Positions 1-12,525 are shown, counted from the first letter of the stretch. The stretch is DNA of 64,000 nucleotides from Phyto melanocephala (GCA_941918925.1 OW799234.1:11127001-11191000); one strand, 5' to 3'. The notes: generated by a model not told the origin, from the sequence alone. Made by a program: numbers and translations.

Positions 1-57
1 TGGGAAACAAAATTTAAAAAATCTCTCCAACTCTTTACAAATAATTGCTAAACAAAC

Positions 58-2600
58 CTGTTGTAAAGTTTTTCTTCGTCTTAGTTTTGGCATATCGAAC
101 GGAAGATCTCTTAGGTCTTGCGGCAAGCCCACACTATTGCTCATGGCTCCTACCGCACTAATATCACTGTGATTGTTTCCCTTGTCATTGGGCGGGAAAT
201 TTAATTTTGGCAGCGTAAACTTTTGCACTCCCAACAATGACTTTCCATCTTCTCTGGAGTGCAATGAAATGCCACTGTCCGATCCCAATATCTCATCTGT
301 CAACTGCATTAGGGTCTTATTTGGCGGTGGTCTTCGTTTCTTCAAGGCATCTATTTGTACCTGGGCTGTTGGTCTTACACTTTCAGTATCGCCTGAGCGC
401 AACTGTGTCTGCTGTTGTTGCTGTTGATTATTTGTATTCGTTTGTGTGGCTGCGCCATCTTCGGGTGAAGCGTTTTGGGTTTTATTTTGTTCAGACAATT
501 CTGATGCCGGTTCTTGGGAGGACTTGTCTGATATGGGACTTAGGATATGCAGTTTGGAATGTATGACCACTGGTGCTCTTAGAGGAAAAGCCACACTCGA
601 GCTACCAGATTCAGAGCTATGTGAACTCAACGAGGTCGAGTGCCTTGACTCTGAACTGGACGTGCTACGATTACCTTCGCTAGTGCTCGAGCGTAGCGAT
701 TCCATGCTGCCACCACTACTCGATGTTGCTATGCTCTCGGTCGAAGAGTAGTTATGCGGCCTTCGACTGCCATTGCCAACATGGTGGTGGTGGGAGGCGT
801 GGCTTTTTCGCAGCTCCAGCACCCGCCCCGACTCAAGAACAAACGACCGTGGTCGGCTGCGGGATCTAGAGCCACCGCTAACATTATTCGTGCCTTGATG
901 GGATGACAAATGATGTGTGTGATGGTGACTGTTATGATTATTGTGATGTAAACTGGAAGAGGGTGGATTCACGTAGGCGCTGTCGGTAAGACTGTTTTCA
1001 TTGCTGGTGACCAGTAAGGAGCCCGTTTGCTGTTGTTGTCTTAAGTTCGATTGCAGCGGAAGACGGAGATCGCGTAAACGCGGATGGGCCGGATTGGATG
1101 ATGGCAGGTTGGGTGCACTTCGTATGCTGTTCATAAAAAAACGTTCATGTTTACCGGGAAACTTCATAGGCAGCGGCGCTGTAGATGGCGGTGAAGGCGT
1201 ATAGCCACGCATGTGTAGTTGCGAACAGGACGTAGTAGGATTATTTTGTTGATCCACATCTGGTTCTCGTATATGAATATTGCTTAGCTCGTTCGCTAGG
1301 CCCGCAATGCTAGCTGGCACTGGTTCCGTAGTACGACTTGCAGCTCCCACCGTCAATGGCGAACCGCTGCCACTATTATTTCCACCTGAATTGCTGCCTT
1401 GTTCTTGTATGGCCTGATTCTTGGAGTTCTTTAGGCGTTTACCCTCCAGGCGATTTTTCGAGGACCTCGAAACGCGTGAGTCGGTCTTAGCGGGTGGCAA
1501 GTTGCCATTGTTAAGCTGCAGCAATATCGAATGATTTGTTACGCGATCAACTTCATCTAAATCATCATCTGATTTGGCAATTTTGCAATCGAATGCAGTC
1601 TCATATAGCTGACGGGTACGACCCGACATTTCGTCTTCGTCTTCTTCGTCGGCAACCACAGAAATTTCGTCGAGCGCGTTATCGGACTGTGCTAGACTAT
1701 TCGAGTCTAAAATGCTGTGAGAACTAGTATTTGTCTTTAAGTTTTTTGTGTCGGGAGCACAGTCAACACATTCATAAACTCCATGTGGATGCACGTAAAA
1801 GATGCTGCGTGGACGAAAATATTCATCTAGGTCATCACCAATAGCGGGCGCAACACAGGCACAAACTGCTGGACCAAGCAGTCTATGTGGTGGCATTGAC
1901 GGAGATTCAGCTGGTGGATTTTCACAAGTCAACTCCACCGATGCCTCTTGACAAATATTACCGCAATCGGTAGCGGTAGCCGGTATCAAAGGCTGAACGT
2001 TACACGTTTTTCTCACTAAAGCCAAAGCTCGGGCATGCCATTCGCGACGTTTTAAGCACTCACTGCAATCCGACTCCTCTGAAGTTGTGGTGGAAGGCGA
2101 GTCGCAGCGTATAATGTGGACACCTTCTTCGGTGAAAGAATAGCGTTTGGGTGTGTCTAGAGGTCCGGCAAGGACTGTGCTATTGGTAGGCTCAGTTTCA
2201 TCAAAATCGTCTTCCTGTTCTTCACGTTCCTCCGAGCGTTCCGGAACGTCGAGACTAGTACTTTTACGATAGGGACCACTAACTTGCGTTAAAGTCTGCG
2301 TGGATTGAGGAGGCTCCGAGACCGTAGATTGGCGACTTTTAAGTTTAGTTTCCTTGTCATTCGCTCCCACCGCTGATGCTGAGGGATCTTTGGTTTTAAG
2401 TAAATCCGAATAGTAATAAGGAGACGGATTACGTTTGCTGTACTCTGATTGAGAGGCTGTTAGCTTCCTGGGACTTCTGTTGCTTTGCGGTGGCAAAGGC
2501 CTTACTAAATCATCTGAAATACTGTCGGGTGAATTCAGATCAGGAACTTTAACTGAGTGATTGTCTTCTTCGTCATCCGACGACTTAGGAGCCGATGAAT
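58..2600 (-). CDS. Exon 4 of PHD-finger gene (partial gene)
   Basis: This is a long coding exon on the minus strand, open for 847 codons after a split first codon. Its acceptor is a pyrimidine-rich tract ending TTTTGCAG just above 2600; the first two bases (AT) complete the codon left by exon 3 as Asp. The encoded stretch (about residues 314-1161) begins SSAPKSSDDEEDN and is disordered in character: acidic runs, a Cys-containing patch (SECLKRREW), a His-rich run, SRSRSRPRSF, and a Ser-rich block around SSSESRHSTSLSSHSS. It ends LPFDMPKLRRRKTLQQ, followed by CAG|GTTTGT, taken as the donor at 57. The frame stays open to the window edge, so the end could lie further left. I see no catalytic domain. 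KLRRRKT resembles a basic motif of the NHS/GUK-holder family, but it is too short to name the gene. Confidence 0.88.
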
Positions 2601-3215
2601 CTGCAAAAGTTGACAAAGAAAAACACAAGTTTTATTTAAGGCTTTCTTGAATTCCGATATGCTAAAACTAGTGCATAGAAATGTGGCTGAAAATGTCTAT
2701 TACATGCTTGAAAGCCTTTAATGGTGCAGAAATGTGTTGGAAAAAGAAATAATTTTATTTTCAGCGACTGAAGTGATTTTTTTTTTGTTTTTGTTTTCAA
2801 TGCAGCTGCTGGAGTATGTGGTGAATGAATGATAAACAAATGGTTGGAAAACTTTATTCAAATACTTTGAAAGTTAATTTATATCATGCAGTTGTTGTCG
2901 AGAGTAAGTAAAAGTTGATTAAAACCGTTTAAACTTTGTTAAAGAGTTTAGCCAGCAAACAACGTCTGACAGATTAGTTGCTCTTTCGCAGAAAAAAAAC
3001 ACATTAAGCCCCTTTGATGAAGCGAAAGGAGAAGGAAAAAAAACATTGAAATAAAAATAGAAAGAAACTGGACTCCATGTGTAACTAATTGCCAATTGTT
3101 ATGGATGTAAACAGGCAGATGAGTCAGTCTGCTTGTGCATTGTACTCATACTCACAACATATACTGCGGATAGTGATTCTTGTTTTATTGGGGATGATTT
3201 CATCCCACCACTCAC
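2601..3215 (-). other. Intron 3 of the PHD-finger gene
   Basis: This 615-base AT-rich intron has a consensus CAG|GTGAGT donor at its upstream end and a TTTTGCAG acceptor. It is a phase 1 intron. I see no transposon or RNA gene in it; the short ORF inside it is noise. Confidence 0.8.
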
Positions 3216-3822
3216 CTGAATTGTAATTGCTGCGCTTATCCTTTTCTTTGGTCTGGGCAGCTGTTGTTAACGTTGGCGTATCACTGGATTGTTGTGGATT
3301 ATTTTGTTGTTGTTTTTGTTGCTGCTGTTGTTGTTTTTGTTGTTGGCGATTTTTATGAGCTCGCCTCTTAGCCTTCTTGTGATAGACTTTTTTATGACGT
3401 TTAGTATCTTTTGGATCAGAATAGCCTTCAATAAGTTTGACTGATGCTTGTTTAATGTTAGAAATTTGACTTTGTATGTGTAGAGGCGGCGGCAGCGATG
3501 TAACAGTGGCGCTCGATATTACAGCACTTGTCGGATGTGGCAGACGTTGTTGCGTCTGGCTACGTGTGACATGTGACTTTGGTATATGATGATGTTGTTG
3601 CTGTAGTTGTGAGGCCTGTTGCAGAGTTTGTGATGTTGGTGGCTGCTGTTGCCTTTGTAGCGTACCAACAGCTTGTGTGGTTAATGTAGTGTTTTGCCCT
3701 AACGTTTCCTGGGCTAAAGCATTTAAATTTGCATTGACTCTGGAGGGTAAAGTCGATAAAGGGGCCGGTGGTGGTGGCAACTGCGATTCAGCCTGCTGCT
3801 GTTGGTGTTCACCAAATGTTGA
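3216..3822 (-). CDS. Exon 3 of PHD-finger gene, Gln-rich and basic
   Basis: The exon has 607 bases: 202 whole codons plus one base (G). The acceptor is CCATTACAG and the donor CAG|GTGAGT, a full consensus. Translation starts STFGEHQQQQAESQLPPPP, in frame with exon 2 (phase 0), and ends SNYNS plus the split codon (phase 1), which matches exon 4. The residues cover about 112-313 of the protein. Features in order are a Pro/Gln-rich segment with QQQHHH, then IEGYSDPKDTKRHKK leading into a strongly basic run (KKAKRRAHKNR, about residues 252-269) that could act as a nuclear localisation signal, then a Gln-rich tract. No folded domain is evident. The Gln repeats are CAA/CAG mixtures, as is common in flies. 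Confidence 0.85.
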
Positions 3823-5149
3823 CTGTAATGGCGAAAATTAAAAACAAAAATTGTATTTTAAATTAATTTTACTAAACAACCACTTAATAATAATTAAAAT
3901 GTTGTTAGCAAAACTTAATTATTGACAGCAACTCAACCAGGTTTGCAACAGCATACTCTAGGCTTAACTCAAGAAAATCAGGGGGAGGGAAAAAGTAATT
4001 TAAAAAAAAATTGCTAATAGCAACTCATTAACATCATTAAATAGAGCCGTTAGCAACAAAATCTTACTTACACATACAGCAGAGAAAAAATTTAATTTTC
4101 TGTTAGAAATCGAAAAAAGAAAATAATAAAATTGCAATTAAAATTAATTTTTCTTTTCAAACAACACGTTAAGACTCTTTAGAATAAAATATTGCCTAAA
4201 TACTAAATGCTGTCGTTGTTATTTTTGTTGTTAATAAAAACCGTTTTTATGTGTTAAAACACCTCACATTGACAGTTGGCTACAAAAGATAAAATGCCAC
4301 ATTCTACTACATGCATCATCAGCAAATGCCAGTAACGAACTAAAAAAAATAAAAAATAAACAGTGAAACAAACATAAGCAGAGGAAGTTGTTTTCATGCC
4401 ATAGCTACAAAATCATTTTTCAGAAAGAGGTTGAGTGGAAAATTCTTTGCATACCACCAACCCAAGCCACAACCAGTCAGTTAGTCAACCATTTAGCCTG
4501 CCACAACTTTAAGGTTTTTGTAATTTATAGCAGCACAAATGCATCTCATACCCCCAGTGTTTTTGTAAAAAAAAGAGAGTTGAAAACTTCAATGAACTAA
4601 CATTTAGTTTTTTGCGGTGAAAAAAATGTATCCTTTAAAACAAATTGTGCACCTGTTTCATCAACCATTTAAGAATAATATTTATTATTAAATAAGAAAA
4701 CTATTTTGCCCAGCATTTTTAATATATCTTCAAAATCAGCATTGAATTTAAAATCCTTCAGACTTATATGGGTGTTTCCATAGAGGAATCTAGGATTGCA
4801 AGCATTTTTTTAAATCTTCCTTAAACTAAACAATTCACTTCAGAACATTGAGACCAAAGAAAACTCAATTAAAAGTGAATTTTTTATTTATTTTGTTTGG
4901 TTCTAATGTCACGTTCTTGCACCCAAATAATCAGGTGTTATCAGTACTTTGTGAGCGTTAGCATAAGTTGACCAAAACTTTTTATTTAAAGCGTATTTAA
5001 GGAGTTTTAAATTAAAACAAAAACTTTTGTTTTCAATAAATTCTTTAAATATTTTTTTTGTTTTGCAAAGTTAGTCACGTTCGCTATCGTCAGTTTTTGA
5101 ATTTTCAAAAAATAAATGTTTTAATTATTTAACGTGCTTACACATTCAC
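3823..5149. other. Intron 2, distal part, no recognised element
   Basis: AT-rich intronic sequence of the minus-strand gene. The ORF at 4388-4600 on the plus strand has no recognisable domain. I see no repeat that I can place here. Confidence 0.6.
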
Positions 5150-5400
5150 ATGGGCCTGGATAGGATATGTCTGAGGACCTTTATTGGAGTTAACAGCACA
5201 CTGTCCTGTGAGAGCTAGAATTAGACGAAGGGATTGCGGCACTCCAGATTATTGTAGGATGTGTAAGGATGAGAAGGAGCTAGAGACTGTGAAAGACTGC
5301 CCAAGGCTACAGAATCACATGTTTAAGTGGTTAGCTAGATGATTCCACGATGAGTTGGGTGATGTTTCGGAGTGAAAACTGGAGAATAACATCGGATTCA
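5150..5400 (+). pseudogene. LINE relic: C-terminal Cys tail of RNase H-bearing ORF2
   Basis: From about 5190 one frame reads LTAHCPVRARIRRRDCG, then DYCRMCKDEKELETVKDCP, up to a TGA. This is the H-C...C-x2-C-x-DE-E pattern at the end of ORF2 in non-LTR retrotransposons that carry an RNase H domain (R1/I/LOA-type elements). The frame has internal stops and the rest of the element is missing, so this is a dead 3' fragment inside intron 2. The exact clade cannot be given. Related tails occur on the minus strand near 38-39 kb and on the plus strand near 42.4 kb. Confidence 0.6.
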
Positions 5401-6009
5401 TCATGGTGGTCGGGTGGCTGGTGAACATGCAATGGGGCTCGTAGGGAATCTGTATTTCTTTCTTTTACCCTATTTTCTACTAACTATTTCTTATTTTCAT
5501 TTACAATATCTTCAGCAATCCTCTTTCTCTCTTTTTTTTAATCACTCCTCTATTTTTCTTATATAAAGGGAAACACAATGGACCATATTGGTCTCCAAGT
5601 GTGAATGTTGGAGGTGGCTTTTGCTTGCTGCATTTCCATTTCCTGCCTACCTGCCTACCTACGCATTCACATGGATGGGTACAGCATGTCTCCAATAAAT
5701 AAAAATATTAGTTTCAACAATATGTTCGATAAATAAAAATTTAATTAAAAAAAATGATATTTTATCCACTAAACCATATAGAATATGGAGAGGAAGTCGC
5801 TAATAAAAAGAAAAGATGTCGTGGTTTACACAAAAGGCAAGCTAAATATTTAACGAAAAAAGGATAAATATGCACAAGTCACAAAGTGCATTAATATAAC
5901 CCAAACAAAAGACTAACTCTGCAAGTTTACACTGAAAAAAGCACTCAAGAAGACAGAAAAACCTTTAATGGAGGGCTCTACGAGCAAATAAAACAAATGG
6001 AAGCTTTAT

Positions 6010-6480
6010 TATTTTATGCCAGGTTAAACCAACAAATGCTTCCTCGGCGGCACACCTCCATCCGATGGTCCAAATTTTCAATGACAATATTGATGTTCAA
6101 TTGCTGGGCGTGATGATGAGTCGAGGTTGACTGTTCTTTTGCCACACTATCACGAAAAACAGCAATGTTTTCCGTTAAACGAACTAAGAAGGTATTCACA
6201 ATTGTTTTCACATTTCATACAGACCTGCTTTGCTGAAATTTAAATATTTTTCACACTTCTCTTGATTGTGGACGAATTTTAACGATAATGTTGACCAAAA
6301 GAATCACGAAGTGCACGAAATGCATTTTGATTTGAACGCCCATTTTCATAAGTTCAACGCGTTGCTTGATTGTGTATCAGATTGAGTTAGTCTGAAATTG
6401 AGAAATGTCAAATGAAATGCAGAAAAAAACTTGACGTTTAGGTGTGGTTCACCTTCAACATGGGCTCTTAAAATTTAACC
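6010..6480 (-). pseudogene. Mariner-like transposase relic, 5' end and N-terminal HTH region
   Basis: On the minus strand one frame reads YENGRSNQNAFRALRDSFGQHYR, then a stop, and after frame changes ENIAVFRDSVAKEQSTST followed by HHHAQQLNI. This order and wording is that of the N-terminal helix-turn-helix half of mariner-like transposases common in insects (NGRS...ALR...GQH; ENIAAVRDSV...STSxRRxAQQL). The sequence starting near 6480 (GGTTAAATTTTAAGAGCCC on the minus strand) is probably the element's 5' terminal region. The coding part is broken by stops and shifts. It is not the missing half of the relic at 6985-7630, because the order on the strand is wrong; these are two copies. Confidence 0.6.
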
Positions 6481-6984
6481 CCCTTTGGAAATGAATATAC
6501 AATTAAGCATCTCAATAGACTTTTAAAGCCTGAAGAGATAAGCGTCCACTTTGCAGGCAAAAAGGATACTATTATCCTTGATGTTAACTTAGCCAATAAA
6601 TTAGCCTAGAAGCTCTATAAGACACATTTGAATGATAAATGTGCAAGCAAGATACATTTTTCCAATGTCGACTAAGATCAAGACATCTTCATGCAGATAA
6701 AACATGTATGCGCATGCTCTTGAACAAAAGCTTCGGCCAGAGCAGCCTAGATTTTGGAGATGAAAAATTTACTTATTTTCAATTATCAAAATTAATGCAG
6801 GCGTTTGAAAGTGATATGATCAGCAACGAACAACATTTTATTTTTATTTGTATAAGAAATAGAGTAAAATGATGTCAACTTATATCTTAATGTCACTTAC
6901 ACAATTATGGATGATTTTTAAACCGTTCGAGCTTTGAATAATTAAAAAAATTTTGCTAAAAATTTGCAAAGATGGATGAAATAT

Positions 6985-7630
6985 TTTTTACGGAGATTAA
7001 GTTATGCCTGCTATTTACTTTTGAAAACTCATTTCGTGTAAATACGCTGTAGTTGGTCTGTTCGTGAACTTCAATTTTAACATACTTTCTCCAATATTTC
7101 GGACGGTACCTCACCAATGGCAGTTGTAATATTTTCCTTGGCTGGAATGGTGGCTAGTTTGTTCCTGTACACAAGCAACTTCATGTTTTCCCACATTAAT
7201 ACAGCCTAAAGGGTTAAATCTTATGATCTTGGCACCAATGGACTGCTCCAAAACGTAAGACAATTTACTCACCAAACTCGCTCATCAAGGGGTTAATAGT
7301 ACCTGTCTATATCAACTATTTAGTATCATTAAATTTTGGTTGAAAAAAGTCGGCCTTGGCACAGTACTTTGGTCCATTTCCTCTAACGTTGGTTTTTTCT
7401 ACGTTCTGGAAGAAGTACAGTCTAAAGCTGATGCCGGTCAAACCAAACAGTTTATGTTTCGAGATGTATAAACAGCTCTTGTATTTCCCTTTTGTCTGGC
7501 CATTACGCCAAATTCGGCAATTTTACTTGTTGATGTACCCATTGTGCAAAAAAAATAGGCTTCTTCGCTAAATACAATTTTTTTAAAAAGAAATTGATCA
7601 ACCCATTTCTCATACATCCGGAATTTTTAT
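6985..7630 (-). pseudogene. Mariner-like transposase relic, DDE and C-terminal part
   Basis: Reading the minus strand from about 7625 gives YEKWVDQFLFKKIVFSEEAYFF, the region of the first catalytic acid (usually FSDEAHFWLNG in this family). Next comes LYFFQNVEKTN (family: PYFFENE...VTVNG), and then NMKLLVYRNKLATIPAKENI with EVPSEILEKVC and NW, the C-terminal block. Several stops and frameshifts separate these blocks, so no protein is made. The family is Tc1/mariner-type cut-and-paste transposases. Here the first Asp position has become Glu (SEEA). Confidence 0.68.
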
Positions 7631-7639
7631 AATAAAATT

Positions 7640-8455
7640 TAATGATTCAAAAGTGTTTTTGATTTTTTAGTTCTATTATATAGTGGAATGGCAAATCCTT
7701 CTAAGCATTTTTGGCGTTGCCACATATCACAAATATTTAAATAAAATATATATCATAAAAAAAATATATAAAATAGAAAAATTACACTGAAAACTCTAAT
7801 AGCAAAAAAATCACCCTTTAAATGCACCAACATGATAATTATTAATAAAAAAAAAATTATTTCTTTTTAGTTAAAATATTGTTGACAAAATTTAGTTGCA
7901 ATGAGCTGACATTTGCATTTTACGCAAAATCCTCAGAAATAAGTTAAAATTTTGACACCCTCTTGATGTCGTGTCTGCTGCTAATGTAGTAGATATAACA
8001 AATCAACAGAAACTGAATCGAAGGTTCAACAAAATTTTATGAAAGAAAAGAAAGATTTCATTTTTACAAAAAACCATACAAATGTCACGTTTTTGACTTT
8101 GAAAACGCCCACATAATAAACAATTACCTTCTAAAAAGAATCAATTTATATTTGTGAAAAATATTAATTTACATGTTATTTTTCTAAATTTTATTTTACA
8201 AAGTTTAAATTTAAACATACAATCACCGCCTCTAGCTACACTAGCAAAGGACATTCATTATAATTTATGTTCGTATTTATGTCTCACAATTACTTTATGT
8301 AAATTATAAATACATACAATGTATTAACGACATTTTGTAAAACTGTAAATAAATAACAAGAAACAATAGCAATGAAAGCAATAAAAACTGAAGCAACAAC
8401 TCAACTTATCACACGCACACACACACACACACTCACATGTAAAGGTGAGTATATA
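7640..8455. other. Intronic AT-rich stretch with (CA)n
   Basis: I see no element here except a short (CA)n microsatellite at about 8411-8432. Confidence 0.6.
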
Positions 8456-9022
8456 CCCGGTGGCGAATTTAAGAGACATCGTGATATTTTCGTGGATGAA
8501 ACAACGTCATAGAAACAATTTCAGGTCGTAATGTTTGCTCAAGTGAAGCAAATCGCAGAGCGCAAATTACGGTATTTGAACGTGATCAAAATTTTAAAAC
8601 TCTTATTAAAATCTCGAACTCGATCGTTCAAGTGAAATTTCGATCGTGATCGAATACCGTAATTTGGTCCCAGTTTAGCATATTCTGTTGTTACCGTCTT
8701 TGCCAGACTTGCACGATCTGCTTAGCTTGCAAGTGTAATTTGCAACAAATGATTAGTTCTGCTATTATTAAAGTGTCAACGTACTTAAAAGTGTCATCGT
8801 ACTTAAGAAAGTTAAAATTTAGCGACATTAAATTGAGAGCCGATAAAAATTGGCTTATGATTTTCGCCATATTGCCTACTTGAATTCACTAATACCCAAA
8901 CGTCAAGACTTCTATAAAAGTTTTTTTATGACAGCAAATTTGCTTTGCATCAGCATCTGTCATCGATGATTTCATATTATCAGCATTTGTCACACTATAA
9001 CATGACGACGTTTCACACCGGG
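8456..9022. mobile_element. MITE with CCCGGTG termini and TA target duplication
   Basis: The 567-bp element starts CCCGGTGGCGAA and ends with the inverse of CCCGGTGTGAAA, and TA lies on both sides (8454-8455 and 9023-9024). Inside is a second inverted repeat: CAAATTACGGTATTTGAACG near 8563 is mirrored by CGAATACCGTAATTTG near 8660. There is no coding capacity. The TA target duplication suggests mobilisation by a Tc1/mariner-type transposase, but the termini are short and the family is not identified. Confidence 0.5.
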
Positions 9023-10040
9023 TAGCTTTTAAGCAGACAACAATTACGTGTGTGAGTATGTATGTATGTAGATTCGTGCAAAGCTAGACATTTCCAAAGA
9101 CTACTTAAATATTGTTCTCCATTATGTTGTTATATGAATAAAAGTTTGTTCTATTGTTACCTCACCAATGACAAATGGCATGTTATTAATATTGACAACA
9201 ATAAAAAAACTCATCTACCTCTTGCTACTGGAATGCAAAAATAAAAACTGTTTACCCAGCAACTCTAATGGGGGTTGACTTATAGCTTTTACTGTAGAAA
9301 AAAAATAATATAATACTCAACTATGTGTGTGTGTGTGTGTGTGTGCGTGTGTCTATCTGGCTGAAATTCTGTTAAGTGTAATACACTCACTCAACCTATT
9401 TATAAATTGCTTACAGCATTCATTACTTTGACATAGAGCTGTTCTTTTATGAATATTATTTGTAGACCTGTAGTCATAAGTATCAATATCATAAGGTATC
9501 ATCTATATGTGGTTGCATATTGCACGTTTTTGCCATTACCAAGTTTGGGCCGCATCTATTTGTTTAAATGTTTGTTGCTCTCATCATTAAACTTGTTTAT
9601 AAGATAGAAATGACAACATTCATTATTGTTTATTGTTAACCGCAAACAATTGCACAAGTCAAAATCAACATTGCCATCATCATCATCATTGATGCTGCTA
9701 TCATGTTATCATTCCATCTGTGAATGTCTTCATCACCTCCACCACCGACAACCATCTTGTTAAATGTTTAGTTAAATAAAATTGAAAGTGATACATTAAA
9801 GTTAAGAAATTTAACTGAAATAGTGCAAAAAGACATAATTTTGTAACTGATATCACTTATTTCGTAGCAAGGGCGCCATAACTCGAAATGTACATATTTT
9901 ACAGTGAGTGTTGTAAAACATTAAACTGCCTTAAATATATGAATTGTTCACTTAGGATAATAATAGATTAAACCATTATTTATTGCTTAAAATGTATTTA
10001 AAATAAATTTAAGAAAAAAATCCATAAATGTCTAACATAT
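9023..10040. other. Intronic stretch with (TG)n and CAT repeats
   Basis: It contains a (TG)n tract near 9322-9350 and a short CAT repeat near 9675. No gene or transposon was recognised. Confidence 0.6.
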
Positions 10041-10041
10041 A

Positions 10042-10072
10042 CAGTGACTGAAAAAATTATTCGAACACTTGA
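10042..10072 (+). repeat. Tc1-like terminal inverted repeat remnant
   Basis: CAGTGACTGAAAAAATTAT followed by TCGAACAC, preceded by TA, has the look of a Tc1-type transposon end. No matching opposite end was found nearby, so only one terminus may be left. Confidence 0.35.
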
Positions 10073-10379
10073 AAATGTTATGAATTTAGTCCTTAGTGAT
10101 TTTGAATTATGAAAAACTTAATGGCGAAATTTTTTTACAATTTGATTTAGTAATTTAAAGAGCACTAAACAAAGATTTTCAAAACGCAATTAAGAGCACT
10201 ATGTTCGTCTAGTACTTTTATAACACAAACTGTCTAATTTTGTTAACAACTCTAATCCCTATAAAATAGGCTGTTCATACTTAAATATGTATTAATTTCT
10301 TTGTTCAAGTCCAACTCGCTATTAATCAAAATAAAACCCAAGTATTTTTTCAATAGGAGCGATTAGATCTACAAATTTT

Positions 10380-11400
10380 TAATACAATATTTTATAAGTG
10401 GGCGTTAAAGTAGGCGTGTACGAGTAATTTTGCTAATAAATTCAACTTAGATATTGCCATATAGAGTCCCTTTTCTACCAAAATTTTCATCCCTAGAGAA
10501 ATTATATGAATTCAAGGCAACAAGTTATATGGGAGGTGGGCGTTAAAGTGGGTGTGTCACCTTATTATAATAATATTAGGCAAAAGCCTGTAAATACAAA
10601 ATTTTAAAATCATACATCTAATTCTATAATTTCTTTAATGTTTTCGTTTTCGTTAAGAGTAGATTATGCCATATGAGAGAAGTAGGCGTAGAGGTAGGCG
10701 TAGAGGTAGGCGTGTCAAGGTAATTTCTAATAATGTTATCTGCTTAAATATTAAAACACAAACACCATTATACTTCCAAATTTTTGTTCATAGAGAAATT
10801 ATATGAATTTAAGAAATAGCATTATATAGGAGGTGGGCACTTAAGTGGGCGTGTCATCTTTATTTTCCGCTATAGAACAATATAAAACTTAAAAAGCGAA
10901 TACCTTTAATTTGCAAAATTTCTGAATCGTATATTCTGTCAGTTTTATAAGGCTTTAAATTTAAAATAGACTAAACGGACACTATACGGGGTAAATTTTT
11001 GTACGTTTTGATTTATAACTCCTTCTGTAATGTACGAATTCGAAAAGTTATCGGGGAAACTTTTCTTTAATCAAGATATATACCTGTGAAATTTGATCAC
11101 TCAATGTCAATACGTTAGGACGGAATTGCATTTAATTCGTTATTAGAAAGAAATTTTTGTATGACCTGCTCTTATATTACAAGCTATAACTCTCTTCCTA
11201 ATATACCAATTTAGCTCATTTTCTATACCCAACATGCCTTGTGTATTGAAAATATTCTGGCAAAATTTGATGCCGCTAACTTTTTCGGTTCAAGCTCTAT
11301 CGTGCCATCAATGTTAGGACAGACAAACGGACAGAGATCATCCTTAACTGAAACTAGGACTCAGAAGGTATATAGTTTAAGGGTTCTAAAATAAAAATGT
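10380..11400 (-). mobile_element. DINE-like repeat, family 2, inverted copy
   Basis: The region contains repeated TGGGCGTTAAAGTAGGCGTG-type blocks (near 10400, 10540, 10680, 10835) and then a stretch whose reverse complement resembles the element at 18025-18835: ATAACTCTCTTCCTAATAT, CAAAATTTGATGCC with the ATATTCTGGC block beside it, and a CAAACGGACAGA tract. Clusters of CACGCCCAC and GTCCGTCTG-type tracts are typical of INE-1/DINE-1-like non-autonomous Helitron relatives in flies. There is no coding capacity. Confidence 0.5.
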
Positions 11401-12480
11401 TGATATTTTAAAAATGAGCTGACAAAATAATTTTTTAGCTGGTGGGTTTAAAAAAAAAAATAATATAAAAATGAATACATTGACTTACATTTTGTTCTAT
11501 AAACTATTTAGTTTCTTACCAATTTCGCTAATTCCTAATACCAAACGTTTGTAATGTCTAACAAACATTTTAACCATTTTTCAACCTCCCCGCTTCTTTT
11601 CATCGAGCACAATCGTGATTTCCACAGACGGTGGAGAATATAAAGATTGACGAAATATAAATGTTATGATGTTCTTAATTGAAATGCAACAAAATCAACT
11701 TCTTTAAATTAATTTATTATTAAAAATAAAGTACTTTTGTGCAATCTCCATTGTATTGTCATCGGTTACCCTTTTCATTGGTTGATTAATTATGCCACTG
11801 CCCGTGAAAAGCATTTTTCAATCCTTTAGCTAGGGTGCTTAGGATATATATTGCTTTGTCGTTTGCGGATCTTATTGTACATAATAAGAATGGCTTCTTA
11901 ATGCTTCCTTCTTAAAAACTACAAAATTTTAACTGGTTCTCAAGGAAGGACAACTTTTACGTTTGTTAAAGCTTCATATCTGTCGACTTGGCTGTTATTT
12001 ATTCACTTTGATTTACCAAATCACCATGTAAAAGTTTATAAAAAAATTTTTTTTAATCAAAATAACTGGTGTGTTTTGCCAACGTTCGGCGTCTTTTGTC
12101 TGTATAATGCGCTCGCCATAATTGTCCGATCGATAGGACTAAAGGCCACATGATAGGCAAGTTTGAAACTAGTAATTTAATAGGCGCTAGCGAAACGTTA
12201 GACCTGATGCTTTTCATGTAGGCGTGGCTTTTAGAAAATAACAATTCGACAAATTTCGCATCTCGATCCGTATAACATTAAACTGACCCAGGAGTTAAAA
12301 ATAAACATCAATCGACCATGGCGTGAACTTTAAACTAGCGCTAATTTTCATCCAAAACTCATTTTAGCGGTTTATTAATGAAAGAATGGATAAGTTAATG
12401 AATTTTTTTTCGTGCCATTTTTTAATAGTCTTTAGATTTTTAAATGGTATCGAATTTGGTTTGGTTTATAAAATTTATAA
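11401..12480. other. Intronic stretch, nothing firm
   Basis: AT-rich sequence. The less AT-rich block at 12060-12330 may be the body of the element that ends with the hammerhead-like motif at 12482, but I could not identify it. Confidence 0.45.
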
Positions 12481-12481
12481 A

Positions 12482-12525
12482 CTGAAGAAGCTACCCATTG
12501 TTGGGTAGCGAAATATTTGTGTTAA
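12482..12525 (+). ncRNA. Hammerhead-like ribozyme core (degenerate)
   Basis: CTGAAGA (12482-12488) fits the hammerhead core CUGANGA. It is followed by an 8-bp hairpin, GCTACCCA / TGGGTAGC with loop TTGT (12490-12509), and then GAAA (12510-12513) with ATAT-like palindromic bases after it. Stem I is only partly complementary. A downstream block, TGATTTCAAGCTCAAC near 12564, is shared with the foldback element at 55.6-55.8 kb. Small hammerheads of this kind are known from Penelope-like retroelements. Activity is doubtful for this copy. Confidence 0.45.

Noticed and set aside
1..1727. Plus-strand ORFs of 63-109 residues at the left edge
   Set aside because: They are antisense shadows of exon 4 of the PHD-finger gene.
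6014..7630. One continuous mariner-like element on the minus strand
   Set aside because: The N-terminal part lies downstream of the C-terminal part on that strand, so they must be two separate relics.
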